DNA from: Aquificota bacterium
GTDB lineage: Bacteria > Aquificota > Aquificia > Desulfurobacteriales > DQVG01
Assembly: GCA_027002265.1 (NCBI GenBank)
Contig: JAMOTM010000055.1
Coordinates: forward strand, 1-64,000
Reading direction: 5' to 3'
DNA length: 64,000 nucleotides
Below are positions 35,825-43,035 of the stretch, piece after piece. Numbering within the stretch: the stretch's first letter is position 1; every line of letters starts with the position of its first letter. The position numbers and the translations under genes were made by a program. The notes below the pieces were generated by a model. That model ran no database searches, was not told the origin of the DNA, and worked only from the letters and a program-made list of their open reading frames with translations.

Positions 35825-36847
35825 ATGTATGATTTAAAAATCTCTATAACAAAAAAATGTAATTTGAAATGTATATATTGCCACTATACCGATAAAGAAA
35901 CTTTAGAAGAGGATTTACCTTTTGAATTTTGGAAAAAATTACTTTTAGAATATAAGAATTTAAAACTTCCCTTTATAAAAGAAAAAAAGGTAACTATAAC
36001 AGGAGGCGAAGCTCTTTTACATAAAGATTTTTGGAATATTTTAAAGTTTTCAAAGGAGTTGAATTTTTATACATCTTTACCTACAAACGGAACTTTATTA
36101 ACTTCAGATATTGTTAAAAAATATAAAGAACTTGGAGTTAATGATGTAATTATTGCTTTCGATGGGAAAAAGGAAAATCATGAGAAATTAAGAGGTAAAG
36201 GAACTTTTGAAAAAGCTTTAAAAGGTGCTGAGCTTATAAAAAAATATGGGATAAAACTTTTAATAACTACTTGTTTAACAAAAATTAACTATAAAGACTT
36301 ACCGGAAGTTATTAAGCTTGCAAAAGACTTAGGAGCAAAGCTTGTAATTATTTTTCATTATATATCCTTAGGAAGAGGAAAAGAAGAATTTTTTAATGGG
36401 GAACTTTCAAAGGAAGAAATTTTAGAAAGTTTATTTGAAATTTATACTTTAGCTGAAAAATATAAAGATAGTTTAGAACTTTGCACTACTACTATTCCTC
36501 AATACTGGGTCTTACTTTCTTTAATGTATCAAAAGAAAAAATATGTTCCCTCATATTTTCATAAAGTTTTTCCAGGATGTAGAGCAGTTTTAGATTTTGT
36601 ATATATAACAAATCAAGGTAAAGTTTATCCTTGTCCACTTTTACAGGATAGTTTGGGAGATTTAAAAGAAAAATCTCTAAAGGAAATTTTAGTTTCAGAA
36701 AAAGCAAAAAGCTATGCTTCTCGAGTTTATTTTAAAGTTTGTGTATCTTGTAAATACAAAAACATTTGTGGAGGTTGCAAGGTAAGAAAAGATCCACTAT
36801 GTCCTTATCTTCTTGAAAATATAGAAAAAAGGGTTAACCAAATATAA
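35825..36847 (+). CDS. Radical SAM/SPASM protein (MoaA/NirJ-like)
   Basis: The 340-residue protein has CNLKCIYC near residue 11, ITGGEALL, and a C-terminal SPASM-like region with CPLLQDSLGD and CVSCKYKNICGGCKVRKDPLCPY. It is more distant from the two other radical SAM proteins of the window but of the same architecture. I use the ATG at 35825 with GGGG nine bases upstream; an ATG at 35810 would overlap the previous gene. Being translated directly behind the AhbD/NirJ-like gene, it probably works in the same process. Which step, or whether it matures a peptide instead, cannot be told. Confidence 0.75.
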   Translation: MYDLKISITKKCNLKCIYCHYTDKETLEEDLPFEFWKKLLLEYKNLKLPFIKEKKVTITGGEALLHKDFWNILKFSKELNFYTSLPTNGTLLTSDIVKKYKELGVNDVIIAFDGKKENHEKLRGKGTFEKALKGAELIKKYGIKLLITTCLTKINYKDLPEVIKLAKDLGAKLVIIFHYISLGRGKEEFFNGELSKEEILESLFEIYTLAEKYKDSLELCTTTIPQYWVLLSLMYQKKKYVPSYFHKVFPGCRAVLDFVYITNQGKVYPCPLLQDSLGDLKEKSLKEILVSEKAKSYASRVYFKVCVSCKYKNICGGCKVRKDPLCPYLLENIEKRVNQI

Positions 36848-36868
36848 TTTTGGTTTAGGTTAATTATT

Positions 36869-37528
36869 ATGCAAAGTTTAGTTTCTTGGATAAGTTTTTT
36901 AAAAGAAAGTATTAAAAGAAGAAACTTTGATCCTTGGGAAATAGATCTAATAGAAATTGCAGACGCTTATTTGGAACTTATAAAAACATATAAAAGATTT
37001 GATATAAAACTTTCAGCGGATATTATTTTAGTAGGTGGTATTCTTTTAAAGTTAAAATCTCAAAGTCTTTATTATGAAAGCTTACCAAAAGAAGAAAACT
37101 TAGAAAATTTCTTATCAGAAAAGCCGAATTCTTCCCAAGATAAAAGAAAAAAATATTCTAAGGAAAAGAAAAATAGTTTAAAAATTAAAAGAAAATTAAC
37201 TTTAGATAATCTTATAAAGATAATTAAAAAAGAGCTTTCAAAAAATGAAAAAAGAATAAGAAAAGAATTTAAAACTTCTCTGTCTTCTGAGCCCTTAAAT
37301 GACGTAGTAAACGAACTTTTAGAAGAAGATAAAGATATAGAAAAAAGAATAAATTTTATTTACAATTTACTTGTAGAAAAGAATTTTTTTGATTTTCTAG
37401 AAATTTTTCGGGAAAATAAGATAAAATATTTTTTACCTTTACTTATTGCGGCAAATGAAGGAAAATGTGAAATTATTCAAGAAAAATATTTTGAAAGCTT
37501 GTATGTTAAAAGCAAACTTGGGGGATAG
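36869..37528 (+). CDS. scpA: Segregation and condensation protein A
   Basis: ScpA is the kleisin that bridges SMC heads in chromosome condensation. The 219-residue protein has the N-terminal kleisin helices (DPWEIDLIEIADAYLELI, then SADIILVGGILLKLKS), a charged linker around 85-130, and a short C-terminal winged-helix part (YFLPLLIAANEGKCEIIQEK). Both ends match the family. The start lacks a strong ribosome-binding site. It lies between the radical SAM genes and resB, seven bases before the latter, and shares their transcript only by position. Confidence 0.88.
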   Translation: MQSLVSWISFLKESIKRRNFDPWEIDLIEIADAYLELIKTYKRFDIKLSADIILVGGILLKLKSQSLYYESLPKEENLENFLSEKPNSSQDKRKKYSKEKKNSLKIKRKLTLDNLIKIIKKELSKNEKRIRKEFKTSLSSEPLNDVVNELLEEDKDIEKRINFIYNLLVEKNFFDFLEIFRENKIKYFLPLLIAANEGKCEIIQEKYFESLYVKSKLGG

Positions 37529-37534
37529 ATAATT

Positions 37535-38869
37535 ATGGAAAAAAATAAAAATATTTGGGATAAACTTTATGATTTTTTTGCTTCTATAAAACTTGCAGTT
37601 GTGCTTCTTTTTTTACTAGCTGTAACTTCTATAATTGGAACAGTAATAGAACAACAAGCATCTCCGGATGTCTATGATAAATATGGTCCTTTTTGGAAAA
37701 GCGTTATTTTAAAACTTGACTTATATGATGTTTACCATTCTTGGTGGTATATTCTTCTTATTGTTTTATTTGCAATAAATTTAATAGTATGTTCTATAAA
37801 AAGACTTCCTTATATATATAAACTTGTTCAATTTCCAAAAAAGGAACTTACTCCAGATAGGGAAAAGTCTTTACCCCTTCTTTTTAAGATAACTTTAGAT
37901 GCATCTAAATTAAAAGAAATAAAGGAAAGAGTCGTAAATTTACTTAAAAAATACGGCTACAAAGTAGAAGTAAAGGAAGAAGGAAGAAATATTTATATTT
38001 TTGCAGATAAAAAACCTTGGGCAAGATACGGAGTTTATATTGTTCACACTGGAATTTTAATAATTCTTATTGGTGCTTTAATTTCCGCTCTTTTTGGATA
38101 TAGGGGATATATGAATTTAGCCCCTCAAACAAATAGTAATTTAGTTACGCTTTTTTATTCAGATAAAATAATTGAACTTCCTTTCTATGTTAAATGTAAT
38201 GATTTTCATATAGAGTTTTACCCAAATGGAATGCCAAAAGCCTATGTTGCAGATATATCTATTATTAAAGATGGAAAGGTTGTTGCTCATCAAAAGGTAA
38301 AAGTAAATGAACCTTTAGAATATGATGGAATTTATTTTTATCAAGCAAGTTATGGTCAAGGTGCTTTTCTTTTTAAATTAAACCAAAATGGGAAAATAAA
38401 AGAAATTCCAGTTGCTTTACAACAGGCCTTTAAAGTTTTAAATACATATTACATACCTTTAGGTTGGGATAGTCAAGGAAGAATATTTGTTCAATATATA
38501 GTTCATGGTTTGAAAAATGGTTTTTTAATGATACAAGGCGTGCCTTATCAAGTAGGTCCAAATACTACTTTAACCTGTGAAGGAATATTCCCGGATGTTA
38601 TGTGGACCGGTCTTCAAGTATCAAAAGATCCAGGGGCAAATATTGTATGGCTCGGTAGCGCTATAATGATTATAGGTCTTATTATAGCTTTCTTTATCGC
38701 TCATCATAGAGCTTGGGTAAGACTAGAAAAAGAGAAAGAAAGAGAAAATAGAATTTTATTTGTTATTGGAGGTATAACTAATAAAGAAAAAGAAAAATTG
38801 GAAAAAGAACTTTCAAATATTTTTGAAAATATAAAAAAAGATTTTGCGGCCTCTGATATAGGAGGCTAA
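37535..38869 (+). CDS. resB: Cytochrome c biogenesis protein ResB (CcsB)
   Basis: ResB and ResC form the system II heme-handling complex that attaches heme to apocytochromes c outside the inner membrane. The 444 residues have membrane helices near 18-40, 69-88, 167-190 and 372-396 and a large soluble domain between the third and fourth, which is the ResB layout. IGTVIEQQASP after the first helix and YRGYMNLAPQ are family marks. GGGGG precedes the ATG. Its last codons GGA GGC TAA form the ribosome-binding site of the leader frame that follows. Confidence 0.92.
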   Translation: MEKNKNIWDKLYDFFASIKLAVVLLFLLAVTSIIGTVIEQQASPDVYDKYGPFWKSVILKLDLYDVYHSWWYILLIVLFAINLIVCSIKRLPYIYKLVQFPKKELTPDREKSLPLLFKITLDASKLKEIKERVVNLLKKYGYKVEVKEEGRNIYIFADKKPWARYGVYIVHTGILIILIGALISALFGYRGYMNLAPQTNSNLVTLFYSDKIIELPFYVKCNDFHIEFYPNGMPKAYVADISIIKDGKVVAHQKVKVNEPLEYDGIYFYQASYGQGAFLFKLNQNGKIKEIPVALQQAFKVLNTYYIPLGWDSQGRIFVQYIVHGLKNGFLMIQGVPYQVGPNTTLTCEGIFPDVMWTGLQVSKDPGANIVWLGSAIMIIGLIIAFFIAHHRAWVRLEKEKERENRILFVIGGITNKEKEKLEKELSNIFENIKKDFAASDIGG

Positions 38870-38931
38870 CCTCCATGAAATTTAAAAGGCGTCATATTTT
38901 ATATAGGTTTATATATAATTGGAGGTTAGCC
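38861..38931 (+). promoter_or_regulatory. Alternative hairpins that would cover the resC ribosome-binding site
   Basis: GGCTAACCTCCA at 38864-38875 is the exact inverse of TGGAGGTTAGCC at 38920-38931, a 12-base perfect pairing that includes the resC GGAGG. The first arm can instead form a local hairpin, GGAGG-CTAA-CCTCC at 38861-38874. The two structures exclude each other. A 20-codon frame runs through the loop, so translation of it would open the long stem. This is read directly from the sequence; the control function is inference. Confidence 0.6.
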
Positions 38932-38937
38932 AAATGA
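38875..38937 (+). CDS. 20-residue leader peptide overlapping resC start
   Basis: An ATG at 38875 lies nine bases after GGAGG (38861-38865) and opens 20 codons ending in TGA at 38935-38937, which overlaps the resC ATG at 38934 in the form ATGA. The peptide is strongly basic and aromatic, beginning MKFKRRHILYR and ending NWRLAK. An ATGA overlap with an own ribosome-binding site is typical of translational coupling. The product itself may have no role. Only comparison with relatives can show whether it is conserved. Confidence 0.5.
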   Translation: MKFKRRHILYRFIYNWRLAK

Positions 38938-39941
38938 TAGATTCTGTTACCTTATTCAACATAGGGCTTGGATTTTACATTTTATCGGCTTTGTTTTATG
39001 TTATTTATGCTTTCACACGAAAAGATTTTATTGGCAAAATTGCTTCTACTTTAGCCTGGATCGGAGTAATTATTCAAGGAGCTGGATTTATAGTTAGAGG
39101 TTTTCACAAAGCTCAAGTAAATGAAGTGACGTCCCTACTTGAACTTTATAAATATGCACCTTTCACAAATATGTATGAAAGTTTGATGCTTTTTGGCTGG
39201 ATGGTAGTTTTAATTTACCTTTTCTTTGAAAGAAAATATAAAAATAAAATGTTTGGTATGTTTGTTATTCCTTTTGCAATTTTAGCTGAAAGCTCTACAT
39301 CTATTTTGGGATTTTCTGGGGAAGTTCAACCTTTAATTCCAGCCCTTCAAAGTAATTGGCTTCTTTTCCACGTTATAACTTGTTTTATTGGATATGCTGG
39401 AGCAGCAGTAGCTGCAGGAATAGCTTTTGCTTACTTTTTAAAAAGAGAGGATACTACAAAATTAGATTGGTTTATAATGTGGTTTACTTTAGCTTTTGGA
39501 GCCTTTTGGGCATTTTTATCTATTTATAGACTTTCTGCGTGGTTTTTCTGTCTGATCTTAGCTATCGCTTTTGCAAGTGTTGTTACAGCTATCCTTTGGC
39601 TTATAAAAAAACTTGGACTTCCAAAATATTTCCCTAGTGTAGAACAACTTGAAAATATTATGTACTATTCTATTGCGGTAGGATTTGTATTTTTAACTAT
39701 TGGGATCATTACTGGAGCTGTTTGGGCAAAATATGCTTGGGGTGGATACTGGTCCTGGGATCCAAAGGAGACTTGGTCTTTAATTACTTGGCTTATCTAT
39801 GCAGCCTATCTTCATGTTAAATACATCAAAGGTTGGGCTGGTAAAAAACTTGCATACTTTTCTTTACTTGGATTTATTTCCGTAATTTTTACTTATTATG
39901 GAGTAAATTTACTTTTACCAGGTTTACATTCTTATGCTTAA
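38934..39941 (+). CDS. resC: Cytochrome c biogenesis protein ResC (CcsA), heme handling
   Basis: The 335-residue protein has about eight membrane helices and the tryptophan-rich heme motif WGGYWSWDPKETWSLITW near residue 265, which defines CcsA/ResC/CcmC-type proteins; histidines in the flanking loops (LLFHVITC, LHSYA) are the usual heme ligands. With ResB it exports and attaches heme. I take the ATG at 38934 behind GGAGG; an in-frame TTG at 38919 would swallow that site. A hairpin and a 20-codon leader frame cover the start region. A terminator follows. Confidence 0.94.
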   Translation: MIDSVTLFNIGLGFYILSALFYVIYAFTRKDFIGKIASTLAWIGVIIQGAGFIVRGFHKAQVNEVTSLLELYKYAPFTNMYESLMLFGWMVVLIYLFFERKYKNKMFGMFVIPFAILAESSTSILGFSGEVQPLIPALQSNWLLFHVITCFIGYAGAAVAAGIAFAYFLKREDTTKLDWFIMWFTLAFGAFWAFLSIYRLSAWFFCLILAIAFASVVTAILWLIKKLGLPKYFPSVEQLENIMYYSIAVGFVFLTIGIITGAVWAKYAWGGYWSWDPKETWSLITWLIYAAYLHVKYIKGWAGKKLAYFSLLGFISVIFTYYGVNLLLPGLHSYA

Positions 39942-39944
39942 TTA

Positions 39945-39967
39945 TTTGCCCCCGCGAAGGGGGCAAA
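39945..39967. terminator. Bidirectional terminator between resC and galE
   Basis: TTTGCCCCC pairs with GGGGGCAAA over a five-base loop. The A and T ends make it usable from both strands, and it sits between two convergent genes. Confidence 0.75.
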
Positions 39968-39973
39968 CTTAAT

Positions 39974-40969
39974 TTAATATTCAAATAAAGTAGGATTTGA
40001 GTTAAGATATTTTTCCCATTCCCAAGCATCTTCAATTATAGTTTCTATTTTATTATATTTGGGTTCCCAATTTGTTAATTTTTTTAATTTTTCGGCATTA
40101 GCTATTAGTATGGGAGGATCTCCTTTTCTTCTTTTTCCTACTTTTACAGGAAAGTCAATTTTTGTGATTTTTTTAGCAATATCTATAATTTCTTTTACAG
40201 AATAACCTTTCCCATAACCTACATTAAAAATATCACTTTTATCTTCTTCTTTTATATAGTTTAAAACATCTATATGAGCTTGAGCAAGATCCTTTATATG
40301 AATGTAATCTCTTATACATGTTCCATCTTTAGTAGGATAATCTGTGCCATAAATTTCTATATAGGGAATTTTGCCTAAAGCTGCTCTTAATACTCTTGTT
40401 ATTAGATGAGTTGGCTTTTTATTGGCTTGACCTAATTTAGCTTTAACATCTGCTCCAGCAACATTAAAATATCTTAAAATGCCAAACTTAAGAAAGCTAC
40501 TTTTTGAAATATCTTTTAAAATATTTTCTACCATTAATTTTGATTGTCCATAAGGATTTATAGGCATGCAAGTTTCATTTTCAGATACGGGAATATTTTT
40601 GGGAATTCCATATACAGCTGCTGTTGAAGAAAAAATGAAATATTTAACTTTATTTAGTAACGCCGCTTTTATAAGATTTAAAGATCCTAAAACATTATTT
40701 TCATAATATTTATAAGGATCATTTACGCTTTCCTCTACCTTTATGTAAGCTGCAAAATGCATAATAGCATCTGGCTTAAAATCATAAATAGCATCTAGAA
40801 TTTGATTAAAATTTCTTAGATCTCCAAAGTAAAACCTGCTGTCTTTTAAAGCCCATCTATGACCATTTTCTAAATTGTCAAAAATTGCAATTTCATAATC
40901 CTGATTTCTTAAAAGATATGCAACGTAAGAACCTATATATCCAGCTCCACCCGTAATAAAAATTTTCAA
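39974..40969 (-). CDS. galE: UDP-glucose 4-epimerase
   Basis: GalE interconverts UDP-glucose and UDP-galactose, and some forms also the N-acetyl sugars. The 331 residues have GGAGYIGSYVAY at the N-terminus, the catalytic FSSTAAVYG and YGQSK pair, RYFNVAGAD, and GTCIRDYIHIKDLA, all typical. The length matches the bacterial enzyme. It shares the minus strand with rapZ 15 bases upstream. It could supply sugars for surface polysaccharide or glycoprotein; its preference for acetylated sugars cannot be told here. Confidence 0.93.
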   Translation of the reverse strand: MKIFITGGAGYIGSYVAYLLRNQDYEIAIFDNLENGHRWALKDSRFYFGDLRNFNQILDAIYDFKPDAIMHFAAYIKVEESVNDPYKYYENNVLGSLNLIKAALLNKVKYFIFSSTAAVYGIPKNIPVSENETCMPINPYGQSKLMVENILKDISKSSFLKFGILRYFNVAGADVKAKLGQANKKPTHLITRVLRAALGKIPYIEIYGTDYPTKDGTCIRDYIHIKDLAQAHIDVLNYIKEEDKSDIFNVGYGKGYSVKEIIDIAKKITKIDFPVKVGKRRKGDPPILIANAEKLKKLTNWEPKYNKIETIIEDAWEWEKYLNSNPTLFEY

Positions 40970-40984
40970 TTTAAAGCCTCCAAT

Positions 40985-41854
40985 TTAAATTTCCTTTCTT
41001 ATGCCAAGTTCTCTATGTTCTAAAAAAACCTTTAAATTGGGATATTTTTCTTTTATATAATTTGCAATTTCATGGGCAAAGGCTACTGAGCGGTGTTTAC
41101 CTCCTGTACATCCAAAGGCATAGGTAATATAACTTTTTCTTTCTTTTAAATAATTTGGTAAAGTATAATCTATGTAATTTTTTATTAGCTTTAGAAAGTT
41201 TTTTGCAATTTCCTTTGAAAATATATAATCTTTTACTTCTTTACTTTCCCCAGTTTTGTCTCTTAAACTATCTACATAATGAGGATTTGGTAAAAATCTA
41301 ACATCAAATACATTATCTGCGGTTTCTGGAGGTCCATATTTAAAGCCAAAAGAAACTATATTTATTTGAGGTTCATATTTACCTTTTGTAAAAATATTTA
41401 TTATTTCCTCTTTTAATTGATGAATGTTAAAACCGCTAGTATCTATAACAATGTCAGCTATATCTTCTATTGGACTTAAGATTTCAATTTCCTTTTCTAT
41501 TAAATCCGGTAAAGACAAATTTTTAAAGTATAAAGATAAAGGATGAGGACGACGGGATTCTTTATACCTATTTAGAATAGTATCTTTAGTTGCTTTTAAG
41601 AATACTACCTTTATTTCTGGATGTTTTTCTTTAAGTTTTTTTATAACTTGAGATATATCTTCTTTTACTATATTTCTTAAATCTAAAACTAAGGCACATT
41701 TATTTATGTTCCCTTTTTGCTTTAAAAGATATATAAAATCATCTATTAAATCTACTGGAATATTATCTACTGTATAAAATCCAATGTCCTCTAATGTCTT
41801 TGTTGTAGTTGTTTTCCCTGCTCCAGAATAACCAGTAATAATGTAAATTTCCAT
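40985..41854 (-). CDS. rapZ: RapZ/YvcJ family P-loop nucleotide-binding protein
   Basis: The 289-residue protein has Walker A GYSGAGKTTT at residues 8-17, then TLEDIGFYTVDNIP, RRPHPL, the conserved FGFKYGPP, DVRFLPNPHYV and C-terminal GCTGGKHRSV motifs of the RapZ/YvcJ family. In E. coli RapZ guides RNase E to the sRNA GlmZ and so controls glucosamine-6-phosphate synthesis; elsewhere the family binds nucleotides and RNA. The role in this organism is not known. The gene lies four bases after a small Cys-rich gene. Confidence 0.92.
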   Translation of the reverse strand: MEIYIITGYSGAGKTTTTKTLEDIGFYTVDNIPVDLIDDFIYLLKQKGNINKCALVLDLRNIVKEDISQVIKKLKEKHPEIKVVFLKATKDTILNRYKESRRPHPLSLYFKNLSLPDLIEKEIEILSPIEDIADIVIDTSGFNIHQLKEEIINIFTKGKYEPQINIVSFGFKYGPPETADNVFDVRFLPNPHYVDSLRDKTGESKEVKDYIFSKEIAKNFLKLIKNYIDYTLPNYLKERKSYITYAFGCTGGKHRSVAFAHEIANYIKEKYPNLKVFLEHRELGIRKEI

Positions 41855-41858
41855 TTTT

Positions 41859-42080
41859 CTACTCTTTTACAAGTTTATATCCTAATTTTTTAGCCCAAAC
41901 TTCTAAGAAAAATTCTAAACTTCTATCATAAGTTTTTTCTGCATCTTCTGGAAATAAACAAGCTGGAATTTCGCCATTTTTTCTATGATACTTTATACAT
42001 TCACAGCAAATTCCCTTAATATTACAATATTTATATGTGCAGCTGCATTCCTTTAAATTTTCTTCTTTTTTACATTCCAT
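41859..42080 (-). CDS. Small Cys-rich protein, DUF6485-like
   Basis: This 73-residue protein has eight cysteines in its first 42 residues (KECSCTYKYC, IKGICCECIKYH, and one in IPACLFP) and a C-terminal YDRSLEFFLEVW helix. The pattern CxCxxxxC, CCxC and NGExPxCxFP matches the family I know as DUF6485, presumably a metal or iron-sulfur protein. It directly precedes rapZ. Function unknown. Confidence 0.75.
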   Translation of the reverse strand: MECKKEENLKECSCTYKYCNIKGICCECIKYHRKNGEIPACLFPEDAEKTYDRSLEFFLEVWAKKLGYKLVKE

Positions 42081-42146
42081 TTTTTGCCTCTTTTTATTAA
42101 ATTTTTTAAAATTGATTTATAAAAAATTATAAACCAGGTAAGTGCT

Positions 42147-42560
42147 TTGAGTCTACTTGAAATTTTAATTTCTTTATTACTTTTTAGTTTTATAATTTTA
42201 TCTGCTCTAGGGTTGGTTATAAATTTATCTAAATTTGGAAGTAAATATAATAAATATCTAAAACATCAAAATGATATTATTCATATTTTTCATTTACTTC
42301 AATCTCAAATTTTAAATAAAAATGGAAAAATTTATCTAAAAAAAAATTATGATAATATAAGCTTAATTTTCCAAACAAACCATTGTAATTTTTTTGATAA
42401 TCCTTGCAATATAACTATTACTTTCCTTCCAAATGAAACTGTTTATATGGAAAATAATTTAACTTTTATATTTCCTTATCCTATAAAAGTAAAAGAAGAT
42501 AACTTACTACTTGAATTTAAAATAGAAAATTTAACTTTTTTAGTAAGAAAAAAGTTTTAA
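42147..42560 (+). CDS. Type IV pilin-like protein without a leader
   Basis: The 137-residue protein begins MSLLEILISLLLFSFIIL: the N-terminal hydrophobic helix and the Glu at position 5 of the type IV pilin/pseudopilin N-terminus, but with no Gly-Phe cleavage site before it. The TTG at 42147 is the only usable in-frame start; upstream codons give no ATG, GTG or TTG. Taken as is, the protein starts at the mature position. The rest is a beta-rich GspI/GspJ-like domain with two cysteines. Its neighbours are not pilus genes. It may be a minor pseudopilin of a secretion system or pilus. Confidence 0.65.
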   Translation: MSLLEILISLLLFSFIILSALGLVINLSKFGSKYNKYLKHQNDIIHIFHLLQSQILNKNGKIYLKKNYDNISLIFQTNHCNFFDNPCNITITFLPNETVYMENNLTFIFPYPIKVKEDNLLLEFKIENLTFLVRKKF

Positions 42561-42564
42561 GTAT

Positions 42565-42993
42565 TTATCTTAAATTTAAAATACTTAGCTCTTTAACACA
42601 TTTTGTAAAATTTTCTAAAAGCTTTTTTTCATTTTTTATCCAATTTGAATTTCCATAATTTTCAATAAGATATTTAAATCGATATACATAAGTTATCTGA
42701 TTGTTACTTTCATTTTCCTTATTTATATAACTTGGAGAAGAATAAAGAGCAAAGGCTCTAATATCATCGGTTATATTTAAAGTTTTAAACAAACAATAAG
42801 CTTCTATTTTACTTTTAGAAAAATATGGAGGTTTTTTATAACTTTTGAAATCGGGATATTTTTTTAAGATTTCTTTTTTTAACAAAGCTAATAACTTATT
42901 TAATTTGGTGTTATTAGAAGTATTACTAGAATTTAATTTTTGAGCAAAGGCCAAAGAAAAAGTAATCATACTAAAAAGTAACAATTTTTTCAT
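42565..42993 (-). CDS. Exported protein of unknown function
   Basis: The 142 residues start with a clear signal peptide (MKKLLLFSMITFSLAFAQ, cleavage near residue 18), followed by a Ser/Asn/Thr-rich stretch and a helical, Lys-rich domain with two cysteines (KIEAYCLF and KFTKCVKE) that could form a disulfide. No family is recognised. It lies 42 bases after the Maf gene on the same strand and ends five bases short of the convergent pilin-like gene. Confidence 0.65.
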   Translation of the reverse strand: MKKLLLFSMITFSLAFAQKLNSSNTSNNTKLNKLLALLKKEILKKYPDFKSYKKPPYFSKSKIEAYCLFKTLNITDDIRAFALYSSPSYINKENESNNQITYVYRFKYLIENYGNSNWIKNEKKLLENFTKCVKELSILNLR

Positions 42994-43035
42994 TTTTTTA
43001 CCTCGAAATTTTATTTTTTACTACTATTATATATT

